From positions 1 to 25,798 of the forward strand of contig CAZGVV010000027.1 of assembly GCA_964529155.1 (NCBI GenBank): a stretch of 25,798 bases of DNA, given 5' to 3'. Shown here in pieces: positions 15,423 to 21,707 of this stretch (the stretch's first letter is position 1; every line of letters starts with the position of its first letter). Made by a program: the position numbers and the translations under genes. The notes under the pieces are model-generated. The model did no database searches. It had not been told where the DNA came from and saw only the letters and a list, made by a program, of their open reading frames with translations. This DNA is from CAZGVV01 sp964529155 (GTDB taxonomy: Bacteria > Pseudomonadota > Alphaproteobacteria > Rickettsiales > SXRF01).

Positions 15423-16390
15423 GCGCTGCATCCAAAAAACAGGTGGAAATCCAGGAGGCCGACGAAGGCATACGCCTAGACCGTTGGTTTGCCAGGCATT
15501 ATGAAAACGTGCCGCATGCATTGCTGCAGAAATATCTGCGTAAAGGCTTGGTACGGGTAGATAATGCAAAAGCAACGACCGCACTTCGCGTGCAGTCAGG
15601 GCAGCAGATTACAATGCCCACGGAATTTGCCGAGATTGCCAAGGCGCCTAAGCGTCCGCTGAAATTAAATCCGGCAGATGAAAAACTGATTGCAGAATTG
15701 CAGGCGCGCATTCTGTATCGGGATGCGGATATGCTGATCCTCAACAAACCCGCGGGACTTTCCGTGCAGGGAGGTAGTGGGCAGGTTCGCCATATTGACG
15801 GTGTTCTGGATAGTTTACGGTTTGATGCAACGGAGCGGCCACGTTTAGTGCATCGGCTGGATAAGGATACCAGCGGCGTGTTGATTCTGGCCCGTAACGC
15901 AAAAGCAGCTGCGGAACTTACCAAGCGCTTTGCTTCGCGTGAAATTGAAAAAGAATACCATGCTCTGGTGCTTGGTATGCCAAAACCGACATTCGGCAGT
16001 ATTCGCTTGCCACTGGCTAAGCAGAGTGGGGGGTATGAGACAATGATGGTGGCGGAGAAAGGCATGGTCGCTTTGCCGTCTACTACCGATTACCGGGTGG
16101 CTGAGTCATTGGCGGGGAGTTTGAGCTGGATGGAATTAAAGCCAGTAACGGGCCGCACCCACCAATTGCGTGTGCATATGGCGGCCATTGGTCATCCCAT
16201 TATCGGAGATGGTAAATACGGCGGAAAGGATGCCTATGTGAGCGGCATGGATCTGCCAAAGCAGCTGCATCTGCATGCCTACCGTATTCGAATTCCTAAC
16301 TGGAAGCGAAAAAATATCGAAGTTACCGCCCCATTGCCAGAGCACATGCGGGAGAGTCGTAAATTATTGGGTATGGATGCGATGAAATAG
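15419..16390 (+). CDS. rluC: RluA/RluC-family 23S rRNA pseudouridine synthase
   Basis: A 323-residue RNA pseudouridine synthase. An S4 RNA-binding domain (about 16-70, IRLDRWFARHYENVPHALLQKYLRKGLVRVDN) precedes the catalytic RluA domain. That domain holds HRLDKDTSGVLILARN, whose Asp148 is the catalytic residue, and the motif GRTHQLRVHMAAIGHPIIGDGKYGG. RluC itself modifies U955, U2504 and U2580 (E. coli numbering) in 23S rRNA. Assignment to RluC rather than RluD rests on overall look and is less sure. The start codon is a GTG overlapping the protease stop (GTGA). atp12 follows 2 bp later, so the three genes are probably one operon. Confidence 0.9.
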   Translation: MSAASKKQVEIQEADEGIRLDRWFARHYENVPHALLQKYLRKGLVRVDNAKATTALRVQSGQQITMPTEFAEIAKAPKRPLKLNPADEKLIAELQARILYRDADMLILNKPAGLSVQGGSGQVRHIDGVLDSLRFDATERPRLVHRLDKDTSGVLILARNAKAAAELTKRFASREIEKEYHALVLGMPKPTFGSIRLPLAKQSGGYETMMVAEKGMVALPSTTDYRVAESLAGSLSWMELKPVTGRTHQLRVHMAAIGHPIIGDGKYGGKDAYVSGMDLPKQLHLHAYRIRIPNWKRKNIEVTAPLPEHMRESRKLLGMDAMK

Positions 16391-16392
16391 CT

Positions 16393-17064
16393 ATGGCAAA
16401 AGCAGAAATTATTCAGGACGAACAAGGGTGGAAATTGCAATTAGACGGTAAGCCGTTGCATACGCCTCGGCGTGCACCACTTGCATTGCCGACGGAAACC
16501 TTAGCCAATGCATTGGCTGCGGAATGGCGCAATACCAAAAAATTTACCCCCAGTGCCATGCCGATGAACGCTATTGCCTATACAGCAGTGGATGTAATGT
16601 CCGAGCATGCGCAGCGCATGGTTGAAGCGATGCTTGCCTTTGCAGATACGGATCTCTTGATTTACCGTTCAGAAACACCAGGTTTGCGCGCCCGTCAGGA
16701 TGCGGGGTGGAACCCGATTATTGCTTGGTTGGGTGAATATGCAGGTGTGGAACCTACGGTGACTGAAGGGGTGATGCCTATTAATCAGCCGCCGGAATTA
16801 CTGGCAGCGTTGCGCGATGAATTGAGTGGCTATACGCCATTTGTCATGGCGGCTTTTAGTGTGCTTACTCAAAATCTCGGCTCGCTGTTCCTGGCGCTGG
16901 CGGTGAAAGAAAGGCGGCTTGCGGCAGCGCATGCGTTTACTTTGTCGCGTATTGATGAGGATTATCAGTCCGAGCAATGGGGAGAAGACAGCGTAACGAT
17001 TGGCCGGGCGCGTGAAATTGAACGCGATGTAGTAGCGGCCGCGGCGTTTTTGGAATGTTTGTAA
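16393..17064 (+). CDS. ATP12-family F1F0-ATPase assembly chaperone
   Basis: A 223-residue member of the ATP12 family. In mitochondria these proteins bind free F1 alpha subunit until the F1 hexamer forms, and alphaproteobacteria carry the homologue. The typical features are KLQLDGKPLHTPRRAPLALPTETLANALAAEW near the start, PMNAIAYTAVD, AFADTDLLIYR, and a C-terminal IDEDYQSEQWGED. The expected length is about 230-260, so it is slightly short but complete. There is no signal peptide, so it acts in the cytosol. It is the last gene of a run with rluC. Its presence is one of the best hints for Alphaproteobacteria. Confidence 0.92.
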   Translation: MAKAEIIQDEQGWKLQLDGKPLHTPRRAPLALPTETLANALAAEWRNTKKFTPSAMPMNAIAYTAVDVMSEHAQRMVEAMLAFADTDLLIYRSETPGLRARQDAGWNPIIAWLGEYAGVEPTVTEGVMPINQPPELLAALRDELSGYTPFVMAAFSVLTQNLGSLFLALAVKERRLAAAHAFTLSRIDEDYQSEQWGEDSVTIGRAREIERDVVAAAAFLECL

Positions 17065-17068
17065 ATTC

Positions 17069-17134
17069 TATAGTCATTGCACTTCACTGCTCGAAAACAC
17101 AATGTGTGCATAGGCATAAGCGTAAATGACTATA
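17069..17134. repeat. Inverted repeat between convergent genes
   Basis: TATAGTCATT (17069-17078) and AATGACTATA (17125-17134) form a perfect 10-bp inverted repeat with a 46-base loop, and TGCAC/GTGCA can extend the stem inward. It lies in the gap between the ATP12 gene and the opposing gene, so a bidirectional terminator is possible. The long loop and lack of a clear U-tract make this uncertain. Confidence 0.4.
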
Positions 17135-17148
17135 TTTATTGGTCGTTA

Positions 17149-17574
17149 TTAAGGCGCCTTGCCAAATCTGGTAAGATCTGTTTTTAGCGCTTTAAAATCC
17201 ACGGTATTGGAAAGTGTAAAACTATCGCCCAGTGTTTCGGTGGGGCGATAAATCTCTATTTCAGGACTATGAGGAGCAATATCATTACGATTATATGCGG
17301 CAGCAATTTGTAGAAATGCATTTTTGACGTCTTGGGATATCCCGTGGGCAATGAGCATTTTGGGATGTTTAGCATCTAATCTGTTATCTGTAGCAATAGT
17401 GTTTAAAATAAGCCTTTTTGCCTGTTCCATGATCGCAGGAGAATAGTCAAAGGCATAGATTCTGTTGTCTTCAAGATCCTTTAATCCATACTCATCAAGT
17501 GTCCTGCTATCAATTGATCGTATGTCTTTTTCTGCTTTAATTCTCAGGGCGTTTATTCTGTCGAAAAATGCCAT
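17149..17574 (-). CDS. Hypothetical protein, soluble, 141 residues
   Basis: I do not recognise this protein. It is rich in charged residues and has no signal peptide or membrane segment. It begins MAFFDRINALRIKAEKDIRSIDSRTLDEYGL and looks mainly helical in the first 100 residues, with a more polar end. The start is supported by a GGAGAGAGG just upstream and by a plausible promoter (TTGACA, 17-base spacer, CATAGT). It faces the ATP12 gene, is monocistronic, and has somewhat lower GC than its neighbours, which may mean lineage-specific or acquired DNA. Confidence 0.7.
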   Translation of the reverse strand: MAFFDRINALRIKAEKDIRSIDSRTLDEYGLKDLEDNRIYAFDYSPAIMEQAKRLILNTIATDNRLDAKHPKMLIAHGISQDVKNAFLQIAAAYNRNDIAPHSPEIEIYRPTETLGDSFTLSNTVDFKALKTDLTRFGKAP

Positions 17575-17600
17575 AATCCTCTCTCCATCGCTTCCATAAT

Positions 17601-17629
17601 ACTATGCTATTTATATTAACTTTTGTCAA
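17601..17629 (-). promoter_or_regulatory. Candidate promoter of the 141-residue hypothetical gene
   Basis: On the reverse strand a perfect TTGACA (17624-17629) is followed after 17 bases by CATAGT (17601-17606, four of six matches to TATAAT). The spacer is AT-rich. It lies 27 bases from the start codon. The IS element inserted about 30 bp upstream and leaves it intact. Confidence 0.5.
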
Positions 17630-17668
17630 TATTTTATATAAATAAAGCGTAAAATTTATTAAAGTATT

Positions 17669-17692
17669 CGGACTGTTCACTTAATCGGTTGA
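17669..17692 (+). repeat. Left terminal inverted repeat (IRL)
   Basis: The 24-bp left end of the element differs from the right end at two positions (5 and 13). Its inner edge TTGACA (17689-17694) doubles as a perfect -35 box directed into the element. Confidence 0.93.
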
Positions 17693-17717
17693 CACAAGCA
17701 AAATCAGCCTCTAAGGT
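17689..17717 (+). promoter_or_regulatory. Candidate transposase promoter embedded in IRL
   Basis: A perfect TTGACA (17689-17694) overlaps the end of the left inverted repeat, followed after 17 bases by TAAGGT (17712-17717), a weak -10. The predicted start is about 15 bases before the transposase ATG, and AAGGAA (17727-17732) follows. Overlap of promoter and repeat would let transposase binding repress its own gene, which is inference. Confidence 0.5.
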
Positions 17718-17738
17718 GATTCTCGAAAGGAATCGCCT

Positions 17739-18608
17739 ATGAACATCATCCAAATCTATCGCCAGTTCCCCACGCAGGAAGCGTGCATCCGGCATCTTGA
17801 GAAAGCCCGCTGGGGAGAAACCCCGATCTGCGGGTATTGCGGCTCGACGAACACCTACTCGCTCAAGGGTGAGTTGCGTCACCACTGCAACGCCTGCCGG
17901 AAGTCGTTTTCCGTTACCATCGGGACGATCTTCTTTGACACGCGGCTTCCGATGCAAAAATGGTTTCTGGCTATCTCGCTGATTCTGAATGCCAAGAAGG
18001 GCATCTCCAGCCGCCAGCTTGCGAGGGATTTGGAATTGCCCGTTAAGACTGCGTGGTCGGTCGGACACCGCATCCGTAAGGCCATGAAGGATGACGGTAC
18101 GCTGCTTACCGGCGTAGTTGAAATGGATGAAACCTATATCGGCGGCTCGCCTCGCAAGAGCAATGACCAAAACGATGATGACGCTCCCCGTGGCCGTGGC
18201 ACGAGCAAAACGCCAGTGGTTGGCATGGTGGAACGCAAAAGCAAGGTGAAGGCTCGGAAGGCCGATAGGCTGGGCTTCGCGGACCTCTCGGCTTTGGTGC
18301 GGGGCAACGTCGATCTGGGCCAGTCCCTGCTGCTCACGGACGAATACCGTGGATATAACGGCATGAAGGCTTTGCTGGCCCATAAGACGATCAACCACAG
18401 CAAGTCTTACGTCGATTGCCTGGTCCACACCAACACCATCGAAAGCTTCTGGGCGATTCTGAAACGCGGGATTGTAGGCCAGTTCCACAAAGTTTCCGCG
18501 AAATACCTGGACGCTTACCTTGATGAATTCTGCTATCGGTACAACGGTAGGAAGGCTGACGGGCGGGTCATGTTTGATCTGACAGTTTGCAAAATGCTTG
18601 CAATGTGA
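17739..18608 (+). CDS. IS1595-family transposase (ISXO2-like)
   Basis: A 289-residue transposase. An N-terminal zinc ribbon has C31-x2-C34 and C50-x2-C53 (CGYCG and HCNAC). A helical segment with SRQLARDLELPVKTAWSVGHRIRKAM (about 91-116) is a likely helix-turn-helix. The DDE-type ISXO2 domain has the first Asp130 in VEMDETYIGG, the second Asp201 in LLTDEYRGY, and N232/E235 in HTNTIESFWAILKRG (IS1595 elements use D-D-N or D-D-E). It ends with the typical YLDEFCYRYNGR. It looks intact. AAGGAA lies 6 bases before the ATG. Its codon use is visibly richer in G and C than the flanking chromosome. Confidence 0.95.
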   Translation: MNIIQIYRQFPTQEACIRHLEKARWGETPICGYCGSTNTYSLKGELRHHCNACRKSFSVTIGTIFFDTRLPMQKWFLAISLILNAKKGISSRQLARDLELPVKTAWSVGHRIRKAMKDDGTLLTGVVEMDETYIGGSPRKSNDQNDDDAPRGRGTSKTPVVGMVERKSKVKARKADRLGFADLSALVRGNVDLGQSLLLTDEYRGYNGMKALLAHKTINHSKSYVDCLVHTNTIESFWAILKRGIVGQFHKVSAKYLDAYLDEFCYRYNGRKADGRVMFDLTVCKMLAM

Positions 18609-18630
18609 GATAAGGAGGAACCTGAAACGA

Positions 18631-18661
18631 GAAAGGCCGAAATGTCTAGCTCCAGCCTTTC
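18631..18661. repeat. Hairpin after the transposase gene
   Basis: GAAAGGC (18631-18637) and GCCTTTC (18655-18661) pair perfectly around a 17-base loop, and AACG/CGTT extends the stem with a bulge. It sits 22 bp past the transposase stop and may end or slow its transcript before the passenger genes. There is no U-tract, so I call it only a hairpin. Confidence 0.45.
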
Positions 18662-18740
18662 GTTAATAACAAAATCAAGCGACCAGTAGTTATCAGGGTT
18701 CCCAAGTGGGGCAGTACCGCTGGTTTTAGGAGGCCAGAAA

Positions 18741-19127
18741 ATGCCGGATGAATCCATAATTGCGGCGCAACATTCGCAATCCATAGATGATAGAATTAAC
18801 AGAGCCGCCACTGAAGCAGCTCAAAAGGTTATGGATAATGCGGCTAATCTTGATGCTGACATCGTTCTCGCGTTGGCCATCATTTCTGACTTACTATGTC
18901 GTGCGCACGCTTTGCCAAGAGAGACACTAGTCTCGCTCCTTCGCACTGCTCACGAAGCAAGGCATTCTGCATGGAAGAACGGATACACTCCTCTAGGCTT
19001 GCTTGCAGATTGGATTCAGCTGGCTGGACAGTCTGGCGCTCCTTCCGATACCAAGCCCTCCGCTTCATGGTTGCGAGAGGTGATAGAAGGCGGCCTTTCC
19101 AATAGGCCAACCAATTCCTCCGAGTGA
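18741..19127 (+). CDS. IS passenger gene 1, hypothetical, 128 residues
   Basis: I do not recognise this protein. ATG 18741 is preceded 7 bases away by a perfect AGGAGG (18728-18733), so it is very likely translated. It is soluble with mostly predicted helix (residues 15-85, for example AATEAAQKVMDNAANLDADIVLALAIISDLLCRAHALPRETLVSLLRTAHEARH) and a Pro/Ser-rich C-terminus. It has no signal peptide and no zinc or catalytic motif I can see. It lies inside the IS1595 element and so travels with the transposase. Regulation of transposition, target choice or a host-benefit cargo are all open. Confidence 0.75.
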   Translation: MPDESIIAAQHSQSIDDRINRAATEAAQKVMDNAANLDADIVLALAIISDLLCRAHALPRETLVSLLRTAHEARHSAWKNGYTPLGLLADWIQLAGQSGAPSDTKPSASWLREVIEGGLSNRPTNSSE

Positions 19128-19145
19128 CACCCACCCGGCTCTTCG

Positions 19146-19182
19146 CTATGGTGTGATTGCTTACGTCAACTACCATAGGAGG
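19146..19182 (+). promoter_or_regulatory. Hairpin overlapping the Shine-Dalgarno of passenger gene 2
   Basis: CTATGGT (19146-19152) is the exact inverse of ACCATAG (19172-19178), with a 19-base loop. The right arm includes the first two bases of the AGGAGG ribosome binding site (19177-19182). Such a hairpin could limit translation initiation, which is inference from position only. Confidence 0.4.
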
Positions 19183-19187
19183 AATCT

Positions 19188-19370
19188 ATGTTTGAAATGC
19201 CAGATATCAGCGGCCCGAATCTCAAGGACATCCCCACATTGCAAGACCACCTCAAGCCCGTCATTGCGGCTGTCCTGGCTGGGGCGATGCTTCAGAAATC
19301 GGAAGTTCCCCAAGGTGATGAGCTAAAGTTTCTGCTGGATCAGTTTCAGAGGTTCCGGAAAATACTTTGA
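19188..19370 (+). CDS. IS passenger gene 2, small hypothetical protein, 60 residues
   Basis: An unrecognised 60-residue protein starting MFEMPDISGPNLKDIPTLQDHLKPVIAAVLAGAM. A hydrophobic patch of about 10 residues (VIAAVLAGAM) is too short for a clear membrane span. An AGGAGG lies 5 bases before the ATG. It is 60 bp downstream of passenger gene 1 and probably co-transcribed with it. A reverse-strand ORF overlaps it (19261-19461), but it lacks a ribosome binding site, so this strand is preferred. Confidence 0.6.
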   Translation: MFEMPDISGPNLKDIPTLQDHLKPVIAAVLAGAMLQKSEVPQGDELKFLLDQFQRFRKIL

Positions 19371-19389
19371 GCAAAACCAAGTAAATATA

Positions 19390-19462
19390 GTTGAGCGTGA
19401 GGCGAATGGCTCTGATGTCGTCCGCCATCGCCGCGATATCCGGCTCAGCCGCCCCGCTCAAC
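19390..19462. repeat. Subterminal inverted repeat at the right end of the element
   Basis: GTTGAGCG (19390-19397) and CGCTCAAC (19455-19462) form a perfect 8-bp repeat, and GGCGAATGGC with GCCATCGCC lie inside it as a second, imperfect stem. The outer right arm overlaps the inner edge of the right terminal repeat, so the left arm is an inverted copy of the sequence just inside the end. It may be a transposase or host-factor site, or an RNA fold. Confidence 0.45.
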
Positions 19463-19481
19463 CGATTAGGTGAACATTCCG
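19458..19481 (-). repeat. Right terminal inverted repeat (IRR)
   Basis: The 24-bp right end of the element, read on the reverse strand, matches the left end at 22 of 24 positions. The next base, 19482, begins the second copy of the AAAGTATT target duplication. Confidence 0.93.
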
Positions 19482-19489
19482 AAAGTATT

Positions 19490-19764
19490 GATGGCTTGTG
19501 TGTAAATAATAAAGAAGTTCAATGAGATATGCGGATGCATATGAGCTTAATTAACATTTGTGGAATGTGTATTGCCGGGCATTACTAGCCAAAGGGCTAA
19601 AATAATGTTTGGCATACTGCATAAAATTATGCAGCAGAAGCGGCGTCTTAAGCAGTAAAAAAAGATATTATTTTTTTCAGGCATTTTCGCTCTCTATAAA
19701 TCGCTTGGTTAACGGCAGAGGATTTGCTACAGACGAAGCCTATCTTATCAGGGGGCTAAAATTT
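19490..19764. other. Gene-free stretch between IS element and pccB
   Basis: About 275 AT-rich bases without a supported gene. Together with the IS right end (19371-19489) it makes a gene-free stretch of nearly 400 bases. It contains one strong palindrome (19617-19634) and a weak TATAAA (19695-19700) without a convincing -35. A longer pccB reading from TTG 19609 is possible on paper but lacks family similarity and a Shine-Dalgarno. The pccB promoter most likely lies here but I cannot place it. Confidence 0.6.
19617..19634. promoter_or_regulatory. Palindrome upstream of pccB
   Basis: CTGCATAAAATTATGCAG consists of two perfect 8-base arms separated by AA. It lies about 130 bp before the pccB start. 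Its symmetry fits a dimeric repressor or activator site for the propionyl-CoA carboxylase genes. No T-run follows, so a terminator is unlikely. No regulator gene is next to it. Confidence 0.4.
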
Positions 19765-21303
19765 ATGCAGCCGCACAGCATCATTACTGAATTGGAACAC
19801 AAGCGCGACCAGGCTCGTCAGGGCGGTGGGCCGCAGCGCGTCGAAGCGCAACACGCCAAGGGTAAACTCTCCGCACGTGAACGCATTGAAGTGTTGCTCG
19901 ATCCGGATTCATTTGAAGAATACGATATGTTCGTGGAGCACCGTTGCACGAATTTCGGCATGGAAAATAACCGCACTCCAGGTGACGGCTGCGTAACCGG
20001 TCACGGTACGATCAATGGCCGCATTGTCTTTGTGTATAGCCAGGATTTCACGATTTACGGTGGTTCCTTGTCGGAAACCAACGCGAATAAAATTTGCAAG
20101 ATCATGGATATGGCGATGAAAGTAGGAGCGCCAGTGATCGGCCTGCTGGATTCGGGCGGGGCACGAATTCAGGAAGGCGTAGATTCGCTTTCCGGATTTG
20201 CTGAAATTTTCCAACGTAATGTGCTGGCTTCCGGCGTGGTGCCGCAAATTTCGGTTATTCTTGGCCCATGTGCCGGTGGTGCGGTGTATTCGCCTGCGTT
20301 AACGGATTTTATCATTATGACACGTGGCACAAGTTACATGTTTGTAACCGGCCCGGAAGTCGTGAAAACCGTTACGCATGAAGTCGTGAGCCAGGAAGAT
20401 TTGGGCGGAGCCGATGTGCATACCCATAAAACCGGTGTAGCAGATCTGGCGTATAACAATGATATTGAGGCGTTACTGCAGGTGCGGCGATTATTCAATT
20501 TTCTTCCGCTCAATAATCGTGACGGTGCGCCGTACCGCCCGACGCCTGATCCATCTGACCGCGTCGAGATGTCGCTTAATACACTGGTGCCGGACAATGC
20601 CAACAAAGCCTACAACATGAAAGAATTGTTGGAACGCGTGGTTGATGAAGGGGATTTCTTCGAAATTCAGCCAGATTACGCAAAAAATATTCTGATAGGC
20701 TTTGGGCGTATGGAAGGCCGGACCGTTGGTTTTGTGGCTAACCAGCCGACACAGCTTGCCGGTTGTTTAGATATTGATTCTTCGCGTAAAGCAGCGCGTT
20801 TTGTGCGTTTTTGCGACGCATTTAATATTCCACTTGTTACCTTTGTTGACGTGCCTGGCTTCCTGCCTGGAACTGCACAGGAACATGGTGGCGTGATTAA
20901 GCATGGAGCAAAATTGCTTTATGCCTACGCCGAAGCTACGGTTCCAAAAATCACGGTGATTACACGCAAAGCCTATGGTGGTGCTTATGACGTGATGAGC
21001 AGCAAGCATTTGCGTGGTGACGTGAATTATGCGTGGCCAAGTGCTGAGATTGCGGTAATGGGACCAAAAGGTGCGGTGGAAATTATTTTCCGGGGAAAAT
21101 ATGAAAACGAAGAGCAGATGCAAAGCCTGATCGATGATTACAAGCAAAAATTTGCTTCACCGTTCGTAGCGGCGTCACGCGGGTATATTGATGATGTCAT
21201 CCGTCCGCAAAATACCCGTTGGCGTATTTGTCGCTCATTGGCGATCCTGCGGAATAAAAAGCTGGAGAATCCATGGAAGAAGCATGATAATTTGCCGCTT
21301 TAG
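19765..21303 (+). CDS. pccB: Propionyl-CoA carboxylase beta (carboxyltransferase) subunit
   Basis: The 512-residue protein transfers the carboxyl group from carboxybiotin to propionyl-CoA, giving methylmalonyl-CoA in the cytosol. The N-terminal carboxyltransferase half has LLDSGGARIQEGVDSLSGFAEIFQRN and VPQISVILGPCAGGAVYSPALTDF (CoA/oxyanion loop). The C-terminal half has AYGGAYDVMSSKHLRGDVNYAWPSAEIAVMGPKGAVEIIFR, the PccB pattern. ATG 19765 was chosen because MQPHSIITELEHKRDQA matches the family start and length, and an AGGGGG lies 9 bases upstream. It probably forms an operon with the small gene and pccA that follow. Acetyl-CoA as an extra substrate cannot be excluded. Confidence 0.95.
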   Translation: MQPHSIITELEHKRDQARQGGGPQRVEAQHAKGKLSARERIEVLLDPDSFEEYDMFVEHRCTNFGMENNRTPGDGCVTGHGTINGRIVFVYSQDFTIYGGSLSETNANKICKIMDMAMKVGAPVIGLLDSGGARIQEGVDSLSGFAEIFQRNVLASGVVPQISVILGPCAGGAVYSPALTDFIIMTRGTSYMFVTGPEVVKTVTHEVVSQEDLGGADVHTHKTGVADLAYNNDIEALLQVRRLFNFLPLNNRDGAPYRPTPDPSDRVEMSLNTLVPDNANKAYNMKELLERVVDEGDFFEIQPDYAKNILIGFGRMEGRTVGFVANQPTQLAGCLDIDSSRKAARFVRFCDAFNIPLVTFVDVPGFLPGTAQEHGGVIKHGAKLLYAYAEATVPKITVITRKAYGGAYDVMSSKHLRGDVNYAWPSAEIAVMGPKGAVEIIFRGKYENEEQMQSLIDDYKQKFASPFVAASRGYIDDVIRPQNTRWRICRSLAILRNKKLENPWKKHDNLPL

Positions 21304-21309
21304 TAATAA

Positions 21310-21660
21310 GTGAAACTTATGATTAAACTCATTTTATGCGCGCTTCTGATAATAGTGATCACAGCCACATTGGTTTATCGGAGTCGTTTAACAGCATCCG
21401 GGAAAATAGCATTACCTAGCTATCGGGAATCACAGCTTACGGAAGGGGTTATTTCCAGTAAAGAAGAGAAAAGTGATGCGTTAGGTGCTAAGATATTATG
21501 GATTACCTATCATTATAGAGACGCTGGAGGAAAACCACACGAAGCGGGGGAAGCTATAAAAGACCGCGAAGTATGGGACGGACTTTATGTGGGACAAGAA
21601 GTTGAGGTGGCTTATAACCTGCATGATAGTGTATTACTGTTGAAAAATAAGATGCGCTAG
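21310..21660 (+). CDS. Small membrane-anchored protein, DUF3592-like
   Basis: A 116-residue ORF from GTG 21310, or 113 residues from ATG 21319 (MIKLILCALLIIVITATLVY). One N-terminal membrane helix (about residues 5-23) is followed by an extracytoplasmic or cytoplasmic beta-rich domain. The pattern GVISSKEEKSDALGAKILWITYHYRDAGGKPHEAGE and YVGQEVEVAYNLHDSVLLL recalls DUF3592 proteins, which I offer as a resemblance, not a firm assignment. It lies 6 bp after pccB and 47 bp before pccA, so it is probably co-expressed with both. No function is known to me. It has no strong Shine-Dalgarno, so translation may depend on pccB. Confidence 0.7.
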   Translation: MKLMIKLILCALLIIVITATLVYRSRLTASGKIALPSYRESQLTEGVISSKEEKSDALGAKILWITYHYRDAGGKPHEAGEAIKDREVWDGLYVGQEVEVAYNLHDSVLLLKNKMR

Positions 21661-21707
21661 GATTCCCGCTTGATATTAACCGCTGCTATGGATTAAGACT
21701 GCACTCT

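Larger units (their letters stand above)
17661..19489 (+). mobile_element. Complete IS1595-family element with passenger genes, including target duplication
   Basis: The element itself is 17669-19481 (1813 bp). Its ends are imperfect 24-bp inverted repeats (17669-17692 and 19458-19481) that match at 22 of 24 positions. The left end reads CGGACTGTTCACTTAATCGG, and the right end, read inward, CGGAATGTTCACCTAATCGG. It is flanked by a perfect 8-bp direct repeat AAAGTATT (17661-17668 and 19482-19489), and 8 bp is the usual target duplication of IS1595 elements. The intact transposase plus two further genes make it longer than the simple elements of about 1 kb. Some IS1595 subgroups are known to carry passenger genes. 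The perfect duplication and intact transposase suggest a recent insertion, in the space between the 141-residue gene and pccB. Confidence 0.95.

Noticed and set aside
17151..17160. Palindrome AAGGCGCCTT at the end of the 141-residue gene
   Set aside because: It is a short palindrome within the last codons and probably chance. It has no T-run and no partner site.
17634..18488. Long reverse-strand ORF of 284 codons opposite the transposase
   Set aside because: It is a shadow of the transposase on the other strand. The forward frame has clear zinc-ribbon and DDE motifs.
18642..18689. Tiny ORF of 15 codons after the transposase (ATG 18642)
   Set aside because: The AGGAGG at 18613-18618 is 23 bases away and a hairpin covers the start. 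It is too short to support.
18533..18811. Reverse-strand 92-residue ORF inside the IS element
   Set aside because: It overlaps the end of the transposase and the start of passenger gene 1. It has no good ribosome binding site, and the forward-strand genes explain the region better.
19609..19764. N-terminal extension of pccB by 52 codons from TTG 19609
   Set aside because: The extra residues show no similarity to the PccB family and have no Shine-Dalgarno. ATG 19765 with AGGGGG upstream gives the normal length.
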